A DNA stretch of 64,000 nucleotides from Opitutus terrae PB90-1. GTDB taxonomy: Bacteria; Verrucomicrobiota; Verrucomicrobiia; Opitutales; Opitutaceae. The stretch spans positions 4,411,001 through 4,475,000 of the forward strand of contig NC_010571.1 in NCBI RefSeq assembly GCF_000019965.1, in the 5' to 3' direction. Each line of letters opens with the position of its first letter. Positions within the stretch are counted from its first letter, which is position 1. The position numbers and the translations under genes were made by a program. Under the pieces are notes generated by a model that made no database searches, was not told the origin of the DNA, and saw only the letters and a list, made by a program, of their open reading frames with translations. Below, piece by piece: positions 9,238 through 19,177 of this stretch.

Positions 9238-10482
9238 ATGCGCGACGCGCCCTCCTGCAAGCCCGTCGGGAACGTGCCGGACTCATCACGGCCGCCCGCC
9301 ACCACCGCCGACTCCGCCCCCGCGGAATCCGCCACAGCGACGCCCCACCCGCGCCGCGTCACCCAATTGGACGTCGCCCGCGCGGCGGGCGTCCACAACA
9401 CCACGGTCTCGCTCGCACTGCGCAATAGTCCCGCGATTCCAGAACCGACGCGCCGGCGGATTCAATCCATCGCCGAGCAAATGGGCTACAGTCCGGATCC
9501 CGCCCTGCGCGCGCTCGTCGCCTACCGCAATGGACTCGCCGCGAACCGCCGAACCGAGTCGATCGCGTACGTGACGGACAGCGCTACGCGCTGGGGCTGG
9601 CGCGACCTGCCCGCCGAGGAACAGTATTTCGCCGGAGCACAGCGGAAGGCGGCGGCGTGCGGGTATCAGCTCGAACATTTCTGGCTCGGCGAACCCGGCA
9701 TGAGCGCGCAGCGGCTGAGCAGCGTGCTGTTCTACCGCGGCATCACCGGACTGCTGCTCGCGTCCCAACGGTGCACCCGCGCAGACGCGCTCGACTTCGA
9801 TTGGACGCGTTTGAGCGCGGTGAAGATCGGCTGGCTGCCGCACACGCCTGTTTTGCATCGCGTCACCAACGACTGCACGGGTGATCTGCGGCTCGCAATT
9901 CGCCAAGTGCTCGCGGCCGGCTATCGCCGCCCAGGCTTGGTGCTGCCGTCCGCGTGGGACGAAGCGGATGACCAGGCGTGGTCCGTCGCGTTCCTGACCG
10001 AGCGAGCCCGGCTCGCCGAATCCCAACGCGTTCCCATTTTGTTTCAGGAGCCCGGCATCGCGAACTCCAGCGAGAGCGCCCTGCCCGACGGTTGCGCGAT
10101 CGATGACGTGTCCGTGAGCCGCTGGTTCGACGAATTCCGGCCCGACGTCATCCTCGGGCCTGCGGCGTTGCTGCCCGTGTTGCAGGAACGTCGGATTCAC
10201 CTCGGCAAGGGCGTGGGTTTTGTCGGCCTGTTCCAGCAGGAACCCGCTGCGGCCATCGCCAGCGTTCGCCAAAGCAGCGCGCGCGTGGGCGAAGTTGCCG
10301 CGGAACTCTTGATCGGCCAGCTGCAGCAAAACCTGCGTGGCCTGCCCGAGATTCCCACCACGACCTTGGTGCAGGGTGTCTGGTGTGACGGTGCCTCGCT
10401 GCCGCGCCGGCGGATCTCGACCTGGCCCGAACGCGTGCGGAGATTCGCCGAGGAGCACCGCAAGACCGCCTCCGCAGCGTAG
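9238..10482 (+). CDS. LacI-family transcriptional regulator
   Basis: 414 residues. The HTH is at about 43-62 (QLDVARAAGVHNTTVSLAL), followed by the hinge region with RRRIQSIAEQMGYSPDPALR, as in LacI/GalR proteins. The rest is the periplasmic-binding-protein-like effector domain. The first 40 residues are a Pro/Ser/Ala-rich extension before the HTH, so the true start may be later, though no other ATG lies before the HTH. It probably represses nearby sugar genes (receptor, GH2) in response to a sugar ligand; the effector is unknown. It is convergent with the next gene. Confidence 0.93.
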   Translation: MRDAPSCKPVGNVPDSSRPPATTADSAPAESATATPHPRRVTQLDVARAAGVHNTTVSLALRNSPAIPEPTRRRIQSIAEQMGYSPDPALRALVAYRNGLAANRRTESIAYVTDSATRWGWRDLPAEEQYFAGAQRKAAACGYQLEHFWLGEPGMSAQRLSSVLFYRGITGLLLASQRCTRADALDFDWTRLSAVKIGWLPHTPVLHRVTNDCTGDLRLAIRQVLAAGYRRPGLVLPSAWDEADDQAWSVAFLTERARLAESQRVPILFQEPGIANSSESALPDGCAIDDVSVSRWFDEFRPDVILGPAALLPVLQERRIHLGKGVGFVGLFQQEPAAAIASVRQSSARVGEVAAELLIGQLQQNLRGLPEIPTTTLVQGVWCDGASLPRRRISTWPERVRRFAEEHRKTASAA

Positions 10483-10522
10483 CCGCGGCGGACCGCCGCT
10501 TGTCACCCTCGGCATTCCGGGC

Positions 10523-10582
10523 AGGAGCGGTTTTCGTCGCGACCGGCTGCGATGCGCGACATCGCGGCGGAAAGCCGCTCCT
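10523..10582. repeat. Imperfect long hairpin between convergent genes
   Basis: Left arm AGGAGCGGTTTTCGTCGCGA (10523-10542) pairs with right arm ATCGCGGCGGAAAGCCGCTC (from 10561) with few mismatches. It sits between the convergent LacI and beta-propeller genes, so it may act as a bidirectional terminator or be a REP-like dispersed palindrome of the AGGAGCGGCTTT type. Confidence 0.6.
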
Positions 10583-10644
10583 ACCCTTTCCCCGCGTGAG
10601 CAAGCTCGCGGCCTACGTGAGACCAGCCACTCTCGAACCAGACT

Positions 10645-12486
10645 TCAATTCACGTTCGTTGAATTGACGAGGAAGGGCGATCCGTTGAGGTGCAGCTCGC
10701 CGGCGAACTCGTAGCTGAAGTTGGGATCAATCGGGGTGTAGAGCTGGTTGTTCCGCCGGTCCTTCACCGGTCCCATCAGGAAGCTCAGGACTTTCTTCCC
10801 GGCAAAATCGGCGACCAGCAGAATGTTTCCACGCCGGGCCACGCCGACGGCGACCGGGTCGCCTATCCGCGAGTCTTGCACCCGTTCATAAACGACGCCC
10901 TTGCCGTGCAGCGTCACCACCGCATCGATCGTGCGGTCACCGCGGCACGCAACGTAGAACAGATTGTTCAACGGATCGCTCGAATCGCGGCCGCCTTTGC
11001 GAGGCGGCGGCAGGAGCGGCAGATTGCGGGCGGTGTGCCGCGCGAACGCCATGCTGGTCGGATTGCGGCCGACCCTCACCGTTCCGATCTCCCGCAACCG
11101 ACCGCGCACCTGCCTCGACGACCGTACCATCAACGACGAGGTGTCGATGATGTGCACCGTGCCGTCCTCCGTCGCGACGTAGGCCTTGAACCGGTCGGTG
11201 GAGTGGTGACCGACCCTTTGGCCGGCGAGCACCGCGGTCGGGCTCTTCATCGTCGAGTACCAGACGATCTCTGGCTTGATCCCGGGCCGCACATCGAAAG
11301 TCTGCGGAAACTGCGTCGGCTCCGACCCCCGCGCCGCGAGCGTCTCCTGGAAATTCGAGTTCGAGCTCAACCAGCTCTCGCGGGCATACGAAAACAGCGG
11401 CGTCAGGTCGAGGATCACGACTTTGTCGTCGTCCTTCGAAGCGACGATGGCGTAGCCGCTCCTCGCCACGACCGACTGCCACGCGCCTTCGTAAACCAAG
11501 GCGCGGGAACGGTCGTCGGAAAGATCGATCTGGCTGAGCACGCGGCCGCCGGTCGCGGACGGGCCGGTCCACAATCCATTGCTCGCCGCCGCGACGGAGT
11601 CCGGAGCCGCCATCGGCAGGTCGACGTAGCCCAACAGCTTGAAATCCGAGAAGCTGCCCTGATTCGGCAGTGCCATGTACGGCCACGTGTGAAACGGAAG
11701 GTATTTCCCTTCGAGCGCCACGACCGCGAGCTGCCCAACGTGTCGGTCGGTGTCCCAGACCGTCACGAGAGCGAACTCGTTGCTCGTCGTCACCGCCACG
11801 GCGCGGGGCACCTTGTTCGGCGGAAATTTGAAGCCTGGATACGGGCGCTCCTTGGGACCGCGGCTCGTTTGCGTGCCGGCCACCGCGAACAGCCCGTCCC
11901 GGTAGATGACAATGGCCTCGTTTTGCTCCATGGCGTAGTTGCGCACCATCGCCACCGGTTGCTGGAGCGGGCCGCCGTTCAGCGCAACGTAGTGGGCGTC
12001 GCGCGTCTGCGGCTCGGGGTGCGGCCGGCCGCTGGCGTGGTCCAGGCGCGGACTGATCGCGAAAACCTTGCTGTAGTAGGCGTAGGTCTGGATGCGATCG
12101 AGCCCGGGATCGTCCGCGGGGTCGTCCGGAATGTACGCGACGTTCCCGCTGTCGCTCCAGTAGTCGCCGTCGGGTTCTGGATGGTCGCCCAGCTCGTACG
12201 GTCTGATGCGCACGTAGAACTTGTCCGGCGGAATCTTCGACGGACGCTTGGGCACGGTCGGCCGCGTATCCGGCACGCCGGGATTGAGCTGCTCGAAGCT
12301 CGGGCCGAGTCGCGCGTCGACCGCCGATTTCGTCCAGCTCAATTGCGCCGCGGAGTAGCCGGTGCCGGGCGCATCGCTGTGCTGCAGGTCCGTCTCTCGG
12401 GCGTCACTGTCGCCGGCGCGGACCGAAGCCGGCAGCGCCGTAGCGAGGACAGCCAGACACGAAACCAGCTGGGTAAGAATCTTCAT
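10645..12486 (-). CDS. Secreted beta-propeller protein of unknown function
   Basis: 613 residues from the ATG at 12486, chosen because it starts a clear signal peptide (MKILTQLVSCLAVLATALPA); a longer frame reaches 12618 but its first 44 residues do not look like a secreted protein start. The body contains repeated blade-like segments such as SLMVRSSRQVRGRLREIG and FAGKKVLSFLMG, as in YVTN/SMP-30-like propellers. No catalytic motif is recognised. It could be a periplasmic binding or scaffold protein. It is flanked by the LacI gene (convergent) and the asparagine-synthase-like gene (196 bp upstream, same strand). Confidence 0.7.
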   Translation of the reverse strand: MKILTQLVSCLAVLATALPASVRAGDSDARETDLQHSDAPGTGYSAAQLSWTKSAVDARLGPSFEQLNPGVPDTRPTVPKRPSKIPPDKFYVRIRPYELGDHPEPDGDYWSDSGNVAYIPDDPADDPGLDRIQTYAYYSKVFAISPRLDHASGRPHPEPQTRDAHYVALNGGPLQQPVAMVRNYAMEQNEAIVIYRDGLFAVAGTQTSRGPKERPYPGFKFPPNKVPRAVAVTTSNEFALVTVWDTDRHVGQLAVVALEGKYLPFHTWPYMALPNQGSFSDFKLLGYVDLPMAAPDSVAAASNGLWTGPSATGGRVLSQIDLSDDRSRALVYEGAWQSVVARSGYAIVASKDDDKVVILDLTPLFSYARESWLSSNSNFQETLAARGSEPTQFPQTFDVRPGIKPEIVWYSTMKSPTAVLAGQRVGHHSTDRFKAYVATEDGTVHIIDTSSLMVRSSRQVRGRLREIGTVRVGRNPTSMAFARHTARNLPLLPPPRKGGRDSSDPLNNLFYVACRGDRTIDAVVTLHGKGVVYERVQDSRIGDPVAVGVARRGNILLVADFAGKKVLSFLMGPVKDRRNNQLYTPIDPNFSYEFAGELHLNGSPFLVNSTNVN

Positions 12487-12682
12487 CTTCAAGCGCTGTC
12501 GGGAATCTACCCAGCCCGGCGAATTTACAAATTGGTCTCGCGCATTCTTCGACTCGCTCGCCGATGAAGCAAGGCGGGGACATGCGATGGCTCGCGCGCC
12601 AACCGACGCTGGCTCCATCGGACTCTATCAGCGGGTCGCGACGCACTCCGCAGCTGACGCGTCCACGGCGGCAGAAGACAGC

Positions 12683-14242
12683 TCAAAAGACCGCAGGACG
12701 ATTTACGATGTTCGGATCAATCGAGGTGCCGGAACGCACCAAATAGTCGCGCCAGAGGGCCAACAAAGAGATGACGTCGCGAGACCTTGCGTCTGCCGTG
12801 GTGAGGAACTGTTCCAGATCCGAGGAGCCGAACAACTCCGGGATGCGCAGCGTTTCCGTCGTGAGAAGCGCCCGAAACACCGTCGTGTTCAAAAGGTCGG
12901 GAGAATAGCCCACACACGGACCATGCGGTGCGCCGAGGAGTTTCTCCTTGATCGACTCAGGCCGCCCCATCGGCGTGCCCGTTTCGTCGGTCGGAAACTC
13001 AAGCAGCGGCGGGCACAGCTTGCCGATCGCGGCCTTGTGCCACCGACAGTTCAGGCGCATCTGACGGCTCGTCCCGCGCACCGCGTCGATCCATTCCTTT
13101 TGCAGGAACGGCAGCCGGACCGGAAGGATGTCGCTGTAAAGCTCGATCCCGTTGCCGATGAAATTCCTGACCCGCTCCTTCAGATAGAAATCGTCGATGA
13201 GGTCGCCGAGCGAACCTTGGCCATAACGTGCGGCCAGTACGGACGTGAAATGTTTCTGGCCGGCAGGGGTGGACCAGTAGGCCAGCTCAGGCGCCGATCC
13301 GCTCGGGAAGCGGGCGCTTCGCCGCACCTTGGCGGAGAGAAACGCGGGGACCGAAAGCGAGGATAGCGCGTTCGCCGCCTGAAAAATCATCCCACGATCA
13401 TAGAAGAAGGTCCGGGCATACTCGCCGTTGGAACCGGGGAAGAGGTGCATCCCCTTCTCCGGCGCCAGTGTCTTGGCGCCGACCCAGGTATGCCAGTTCC
13501 CCGGCGTCTTCGTGCCCGAAGTGCGCGTGAGGATTCTGTCCCGGTTTTCAACATACGTTTTCGGCGCGAGCGCGACAACCCGAAGCTCCAAGCCAAAGCG
13601 CGCCGCGATGGACTTGGCCACCCGCACGTCGGTCGCACCGTCGTGCCCCATCACGAAGCAGATGGGTTTCCGGCCCAGGGAGAGAAAGGCGGCGAGAATC
13701 GCGCGGGAGTCGAACCCGGCGGAGAGCGGCAGGATGGCGCCGTCGCCGTGGCGCCGGATGAATTCAACGAGGAACTCGGTCGCAGCGCCCACGGGGTTCG
13801 GGTAGCGGCTGGCCACAGGCTCAGCGAACGTGTGCCTTTTCAAGGCGGATCCATCCCATGCAACCATCTCGGCTGCTCCCAGCCGCCTCACCTTGGCATG
13901 CAGCGAGTCCGAACCAAGGGTGTGCCAATAGCAGGCCACGCTGGCGATCGCGCGGGCGTTCCACTGCCACGGGGAATTCGACGCTTTCACCACGTCGTCG
14001 ACGGTGGGACCGTAATAGAACCTGCCCTCGCGCACCGTGTAGAAACACTGCTTAATGCCGTGGCGGGACGCCACCAACGTGATCGTCTCGCCTTGCCTGC
14101 GAGCCACCCAGAACTCGCCCGGGGTGTCTACAATGCGCGCATACGCGCCGTCGGCCAGTTGTTGCCGGAAGTCCGTCTGAGCCAGAGGCTCGCCGCAGAC
14201 CTCAACCAACACAGTATCTTGGGTCCTCTCGGTTATAGTCAT
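12683..14242 (-). CDS. Asparagine-synthase-like protein lacking the glutaminase cysteine
   Basis: 519 residues from the ATG at 14242. The PP-loop ATP-pyrophosphatase motif LPLSAGFDSR is at about 171-180 (family SGGxDS, here SAGFDS). The N-terminal 140 residues look like a relic of the Ntn glutaminase domain (GEFWVARRQGETITLVASR) but the protein does not start Met-Cys, so it cannot release ammonia from glutamine in the usual way. Such proteins adenylate a carboxylate and join it to an amine, in amino-sugar, lipid or peptide (lasso cyclase-like) modification. I searched 14243-14880 for a precursor peptide and found none that convinces. Upstream of the start is AT-rich with no good Shine-Dalgarno. 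Confidence 0.8.
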   Translation of the reverse strand: MTITERTQDTVLVEVCGEPLAQTDFRQQLADGAYARIVDTPGEFWVARRQGETITLVASRHGIKQCFYTVREGRFYYGPTVDDVVKASNSPWQWNARAIASVACYWHTLGSDSLHAKVRRLGAAEMVAWDGSALKRHTFAEPVASRYPNPVGAATEFLVEFIRRHGDGAILPLSAGFDSRAILAAFLSLGRKPICFVMGHDGATDVRVAKSIAARFGLELRVVALAPKTYVENRDRILTRTSGTKTPGNWHTWVGAKTLAPEKGMHLFPGSNGEYARTFFYDRGMIFQAANALSSLSVPAFLSAKVRRSARFPSGSAPELAYWSTPAGQKHFTSVLAARYGQGSLGDLIDDFYLKERVRNFIGNGIELYSDILPVRLPFLQKEWIDAVRGTSRQMRLNCRWHKAAIGKLCPPLLEFPTDETGTPMGRPESIKEKLLGAPHGPCVGYSPDLLNTTVFRALLTTETLRIPELFGSSDLEQFLTTADARSRDVISLLALWRDYLVRSGTSIDPNIVNRPAVF

Positions 14243-14814
14243 GGTAACGATTTTATTTGTCGCCTGACGAACAGCCGGTGACGCCTCGATCCTGGGCACG
14301 CTCACGCGCAAAGCCGGACCGTCGCCCATACTGAACTTCGGCGGGTCGGTAGAATGGGTTGGGGAACAGGCCGAAATGCCGCTCGAACGAACCCAGGGTG
14401 AATAAAGGGCGACTCGATTGAGAAGCTACGCAGAAGCCACTTACAATGCGCTCGTCGTCGGACTAGGTGGTGGCGGAACGGGAATTGCCGGATGACCGCT
14501 TATTCTGAACGGCTCACGATCGTCGCGGCCGTCTACTTGTTGCGCGCCGGCATTCCGAAAAGGGGCTGACCGGAATGGTATTCGATCTCGGTGGGGTCCG
14601 TCGTCGTGGACGGCTAAAACTAGTATCCCTATGTTGGGCGTGCGCGAATATAGCAAAAGGATATTGATAAGCTTTTGCCTGATTATGGGCCGGTATCAGA
14701 GCCTATGCGAAACTCGCGGTGGGCAGGGACCGGGGGATGGACTATCGCGCGTTGGGAAGGGATCTGAACGATCCGGCGTCAGGCGAGCCCTGCGCTCGCA
14801 GGTACCTGGTCGCC
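14243..14814. other. Non-coding or unassigned stretch upstream of asparagine-synthase-like gene
   Basis: About 570 bp. There is a 71-codon minus-strand frame (14441-14656) with no recognisable features. The portion 14620-14700 is markedly AT-rich for this genome (GCAAAAGGATATTGATAAGC), suggesting promoter DNA. I see no RNA gene. Confidence 0.4.
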
Positions 14815-14846
14815 AAAAAAAAGGGACCTGCCTTGCGGCAGGTCCC
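14815..14846 (-). terminator. Rho-independent terminator of the TonB receptor gene
   Basis: On the minus strand: GGGACCTGCC, loop GCAA, GGCAGGTCCC, then eight T. The 10-bp stem is perfect and lies about 35 bp past the stop codon of the receptor gene. Confidence 0.9.
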
Positions 14847-14880
14847 GGAGTGTTCCTAAACCAGAGACTGCGTCAGCGCG

Positions 14881-17800
14881 CTAGAACGAGAACGTGTTCG
14901 TCACCGTCCACTCCTGGACCGGCGCGATGCGAACCGAGGCCCAGGTCTTGCCATCGGGCTGGACCGAGATCGGGATCAGCTCCTCGTTGTTGCCAACGTT
15001 GTAGACGTTCAGCTGGATTCTCCAGTTGATCTTGTTGGTGAGCTTACGCTCGTAGCTAACCCAGAGATCGATCGCATCTTCCGACGGGCCGTAGTACGGC
15101 TTGCTGAAGTCGAAGTTGGGCCGGGTCGGATCCGTGGCGACCACGGGATAGCCAATGATCACCTTGTCCTGCCAGCGATAGCTGCCGCCAACGCCCAAGC
15201 CCCTCAGCTTGCCTTCCCGGAACGTGTAGTTCGTGACGAAGTTGTAGCGCCACTTGCGCACTTCGGCGGAATCGGAGTTTTCGTTCAGCTTCAGCTGGGC
15301 ATAGTTGCCGCGCCAGTTGTTCCAGACGTTCGTCAGCAGCGACAGGCCGGGGTTGCCGAACTGCGGCATGTTGCCGAGGATGTAGTTGGTGCCGTTGAAT
15401 GAGCCGATCGGTGCCGCCATCAACTCATCGATGTAGTTGACGTACTCGTCCAGCTCCGGACCGCCGACGTTGCTGCGCGTCGCCGTCGTTTTTGACGCGT
15501 TGAAGGAGATGCGCCAGTTCGGCAGCGGATTGGCGGTGAATTCGAACTCATAGCCTTTCGACAGTGTGTCCGACGTCACGGCGAAGCCTTGGGGCGCGGT
15601 CGCGGTATACGCGAAGATGCTGGCCGGATTCGGCGCGTATTGCGAGGCCGGATCCAACGCGGTCGGTCCGCCCGCGGCGTTCTCATAGGTGGTGCGGTCG
15701 GTCAGTACACCGACCGACTGCGGCTGGAAGCCCCACGCGTCAAAGAAGCCGCGCTCGGTCATCCAAGTCTGCGCCTCGTTCCACTTCGTGATGGCGGCGT
15801 CTTCGAGCGCGCGGCCCTGTTCCGGAGTCAACGACGCATCGGCGCCGATCGTCACGGCGGGATTCTGTGGATTCACCGTCTGGCCCGACCAGGTGTTGCG
15901 CGTCGCCCAATTGTTCCGGTTGGCCCAGTCGTAGGCGCTGAGCTTATATAGGAACACATTGCGCCACCGCATGCCTTGCTGGACAATCGCGCCGACGGAG
16001 CCCGGGTTGCCCATGTCGGTCGTCGCCCCCGCCACGCTGGTCTCGTATTTCACCGCGCGGAAGGTGAACCGATTATCCTTCGTAGACAGCAGCACGCCGT
16101 AATCCTTCGTCGAACCGGTCGGGTTCGCGATCGGCTGGCCCCAGACGTTCCGACGCACGTCGGTCACCTGGAAGTTGCTCGATTTGTTGTAGGAGAGGCT
16201 GACGTTGATCGGCAGGAAATCGCGCTCGAGCAGTCGGTTGAGGTGCACCACTACGCCACCCGCCGTGGAGTGATCCTTGAAGATCTGATTCGTCGGATAC
16301 GCGTTCGGCAGCATGTAGGTGTTGGGCTGGACATTCAGAATGTTGCGGTTGCCGGAAACGCGCGGCGCCGACACGCCTTTGCCCTTAACCTCGTCGTAGC
16401 GCCAACCAAAGGTAGGCACGATTGCGTCGTTCCAGAAGAAGCCCTGCCAGGAAGCCGCATACGATTTGGTCACGCGCAGCGATTTTTGCGCATTCGTCAG
16501 CAGGGCGTCGTCGGCCCCGTTGTTGTAGCGCATCAGGTCATCCTGGAAATACGTCCAGCCAACGTAGTTCGCCGGGTTGGAGGCTTCCGTGAGCTGCGGC
16601 ACGGTGTTCGGCTGCGGGAGATCCGACGCGGGGATCGGTTGGCCATTGAAAACCCGCCAGAGGTTCGCCGGGACATTCCAGTTCGGAATGGTCGTGCCGG
16701 CGGCCGCATTGGTGAAAGGAATGCCGAAGTTCAGCCAGGTCGGATCGAACACGTGGACGCCGGCGTTGTTCAGCTTGACGTCGGCCGTGATGCCCGGGAC
16801 CTGCGCGCCGGTCGCGCTATCGCGGCCCGCGACGGACGAGCCGAGGTAGATGAAGGCCTGCGGCGGACGATCGGTGATCGGCGAGTTCGAGCCGTCGGTG
16901 CCATTCCAATACCCCGCCCACTCGCGGCTGTTGGCGTACATCTGCCAACCGCGGTTTTCCGTCTCGTACCGCTCATCGGCATAGACGCCATTGAAGCGGT
17001 GCCGACCCAGCAGTTTCACCAGGAACTTGTTGTCGAGGACGTCGCTGGCGCGCAGCTCGGCGAACAACGAGGCGCGCGCGTATTTGCGCTCGCTCTCGTA
17101 GGAGCTGCCGGTGCCACCCCCACCCGCGCCCTGGACATACGGCCGTCCAAAGTTGGGGTTGGTCGTCGTCGTGCCGTTCGCCCCGGACACATAGTAGTCC
17201 AGGAAGTTCTTCATGATGTCCATGGTGATGGTCGGGCTGCCGCCGAGCAGCGCCTCGCCCGCCCTCCTGTATTTCTGACGGTCGTACGAGAGTTGGACGC
17301 CGAGGCGATCATCGAACATCGTTTGACTGAAATCGATGTTGTAAGCGTTCCAGTTTTCGGTCTCCCACTTCGTCGGTCCGTCGAGCAACGTGTCGTAGAA
17401 GTTGAAGATCGACGGATCGAGCATCGACATGTTCTTGTACTGGCCGTAGATCGCATCCGGGAACAGGGCGGCGTTCGCGCTGTGCGCGGCACTCACCATC
17501 GCCGGCAGGTTGTTCAACCCGTAGAACTGATCGCCGGTGCGCTTGCCCAGCAGTCCGTTGGACGCCCCGGTGAACCCACCCGTGTTGTTGCGAGCGCCGA
17601 CGTTGATCCAGCCGCCCTCCACGCGGTAGAGCTGGTTCGTGGTGCCATCGAGCAGCCAGAACGGCTGCTGCTGATTCGGCGGAACGGCCAGCCAGGGCTG
17701 GTAATTCGGCGAGGTGGTCGGAATCAGGCCGCGGGCACTGCCGACGACGATGTTGTCGGTGCGCCAGGAGTCGTAGCCGTTGTCGACCGCGAGCTTGGCC

Positions 17801-18726
17801 ATGCCGCCGAACATGCTGTTCGGATCACGGGCGCGGAACCATGGCGAGATGGCATCGTTGGGCGGAATGATGCGCGGCCGGTTCGCCTTGATGTCGCCGT
17901 TTTCGAACTTCGCACGGATGCTGGTGCGAAAATCGCGGCGATTGAAAAGCTTCGGGTCGAAGCGGATCGCACCAAAGAAGCGTTCGTCTTCCTGATACGC
18001 CGGGTCCTGCTGGAACTTCTGATCGTTCCACACGCCGTCCAGGCGGATCGCCAGCACGTCGTCGATCAGTTCCTGATTGATGTCGACCGACGCGCGGAAC
18101 GAGCCATACGAGGCCACGCGCGCCTCGACACTACCCAGGTTGCGGAACTCGGCGTTCCGCAGCGAGGCATTGACGATGCCTGCCGGGCTGCCCAACCCGA
18201 AGAGAATCGAGTTCGGGCCACGCTGAATCTCGATGCGCTCGACGTTGTAGGAATCCCACGGAATGTCGGTGACGAAGAAGTCCCGGGTGTTGTCAGCGGC
18301 CGCCAACCCGCGCACGCGATTGGGCGCGCCTCCGGAGGAACGGAGATTGGCCGTTTCGTCGAGCTGGGAACTGTTGCCCAATCCGGCATACGTGCCGCGC
18401 GTGCCGGCGACTTCAGCGTTGGTCGTGTACTGGAGCAGCGTGCTGCTGTCCGTCGCACCGACGTCAGTCAAGAAATCTCTTGTGACGACCGAGATTGCCG
18501 ATCCGACGTCACTCAGGTTCGTGCGGATGCGGGTGCCGGCGAGTGTCTGCGTCGCGGCATAACCGCGATCGGTTTCCGCGCGCACTTCGAAGGGCGAGAG
18601 TTGGATGACTTCATCTGCCTCCTCCGCTGGGGCGGGAGTGGGAGCAGCCGTTGTTTGGGCGAGCAGTCCCGGGCCGGTGGCCATGACCGCGAGCAGACCT
18701 AACGTAGTCCTTAACGGGGTTTTCAT
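14881..18726 (-). CDS. TonB-dependent outer-membrane receptor
   Basis: 1281 residues from the ATG at 18726, where the signal peptide MKTPLRTTLGLLAVMATGPG begins; the longer frame to 18825 is unlikely. DEVIQLSPFEV at about 37-48 is the TonB-box-like segment that I associate with Opitutaceae receptors. The plug domain follows (VGSAISVVTRDFLTDVG, then VERIEIQRGPNSILFGLGSPAG), then a long beta-barrel ending in an aromatic-rich strand with a terminal Phe (VTNTFSF). The protein imports a large substrate, probably an oligosaccharide given the GH2 enzyme next to it. It ends in a strong intrinsic terminator. Confidence 0.95.
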   Translation of the reverse strand: MKTPLRTTLGLLAVMATGPGLLAQTTAAPTPAPAEEADEVIQLSPFEVRAETDRGYAATQTLAGTRIRTNLSDVGSAISVVTRDFLTDVGATDSSTLLQYTTNAEVAGTRGTYAGLGNSSQLDETANLRSSGGAPNRVRGLAAADNTRDFFVTDIPWDSYNVERIEIQRGPNSILFGLGSPAGIVNASLRNAEFRNLGSVEARVASYGSFRASVDINQELIDDVLAIRLDGVWNDQKFQQDPAYQEDERFFGAIRFDPKLFNRRDFRTSIRAKFENGDIKANRPRIIPPNDAISPWFRARDPNSMFGGMAKLAVDNGYDSWRTDNIVVGSARGLIPTTSPNYQPWLAVPPNQQQPFWLLDGTTNQLYRVEGGWINVGARNNTGGFTGASNGLLGKRTGDQFYGLNNLPAMVSAAHSANAALFPDAIYGQYKNMSMLDPSIFNFYDTLLDGPTKWETENWNAYNIDFSQTMFDDRLGVQLSYDRQKYRRAGEALLGGSPTITMDIMKNFLDYYVSGANGTTTTNPNFGRPYVQGAGGGGTGSSYESERKYARASLFAELRASDVLDNKFLVKLLGRHRFNGVYADERYETENRGWQMYANSREWAGYWNGTDGSNSPITDRPPQAFIYLGSSVAGRDSATGAQVPGITADVKLNNAGVHVFDPTWLNFGIPFTNAAAGTTIPNWNVPANLWRVFNGQPIPASDLPQPNTVPQLTEASNPANYVGWTYFQDDLMRYNNGADDALLTNAQKSLRVTKSYAASWQGFFWNDAIVPTFGWRYDEVKGKGVSAPRVSGNRNILNVQPNTYMLPNAYPTNQIFKDHSTAGGVVVHLNRLLERDFLPINVSLSYNKSSNFQVTDVRRNVWGQPIANPTGSTKDYGVLLSTKDNRFTFRAVKYETSVAGATTDMGNPGSVGAIVQQGMRWRNVFLYKLSAYDWANRNNWATRNTWSGQTVNPQNPAVTIGADASLTPEQGRALEDAAITKWNEAQTWMTERGFFDAWGFQPQSVGVLTDRTTYENAAGGPTALDPASQYAPNPASIFAYTATAPQGFAVTSDTLSKGYEFEFTANPLPNWRISFNASKTTATRSNVGGPELDEYVNYIDELMAAPIGSFNGTNYILGNMPQFGNPGLSLLTNVWNNWRGNYAQLKLNENSDSAEVRKWRYNFVTNYTFREGKLRGLGVGGSYRWQDKVIIGYPVVATDPTRPNFDFSKPYYGPSEDAIDLWVSYERKLTNKINWRIQLNVYNVGNNEELIPISVQPDGKTWASVRIAPVQEWTVTNTFSF

Positions 18727-19148
18727 AGGTATACAGGGCTTGTACCCCAGGTAACGCCAAACCGGCTCGAGCGTGCGCTTGGAGGTAGCCGGAGTCAGAT
18801 CGGCGGGGTGGTGGGGCTGAATCATTTAAAGCCGAGAGCAGCCGGCACCCGCAAAGGCTTCGTCATTCTGACATCTGAGCGCTCCGAGCTCGTACCCGCT
18901 GCAGACGCGGTTCTCGACTGCGGAGGCATCGGACCGGCGTCCTGACCCGCGCGAGGTTTTCGAACAGCCTCACCCTGCGCCACCCTCGCCTGCCCCGCGC
19001 GATTCAGATGTCAGAGTGAATGTTTCTTTGCCCCTAATCTCACGCTCGGCGAGGAACAATGTTACTTACACCGGTGGTTAAAGGTGTAGGTAGCTTGGGG
19101 GAGGGGCGGCTCACGCTGCCCTTCCCTTTCTTTTTGTTTGAACACACC
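18727..19148. promoter_or_regulatory. Upstream region of TonB receptor with a widely spaced inverted repeat
   Basis: About 420 bp without a convincing gene. CTGACATCTGA at 18868-18878 recurs inverted as TCAGATGTCAG at 19004-19014; each copy extends to a TCTGA-CA-TCTGA direct repeat. The pair lies 142 and 278 bp upstream of the receptor start, as expected of regulator sites for looping. Confidence 0.45.
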
Positions 19149-19167
19149 CACGGGCGAGACGCCCGTG
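19149..19167. repeat. Short hairpin of the CACGGGCG...CGCCCGTG repeat type
   Basis: CACGGGCG, AGA, CGCCCGTG, 11 bp beyond the GH2 stop codon. One frame reads HGRDARAT, which I remember as a frequent translation of a dispersed verrucomicrobial intergenic repeat. No T-run follows. Confidence 0.65.
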
Positions 19168-19177
19168 CCACGCGGCG

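Noticed and set aside
10690-12567. 625-codon rightward frame over the beta-propeller gene
   Set aside because: Antisense shadow with His/Arg/Val-rich composition and no motif; the leftward frame has a signal peptide.
14243-14880. Possible lasso-type precursor peptide near the asparagine-synthase-like gene
   Set aside because: No short frame with a leader/core pattern; the 71-codon frame at 14441-14656 lacks the expected Gly/Cys core and ring Asp/Glu arrangement.
15976-18702. 908-codon rightward frame over the TonB receptor
   Set aside because: Antisense shadow; the receptor frame has signal peptide, plug and barrel signatures and a terminator.
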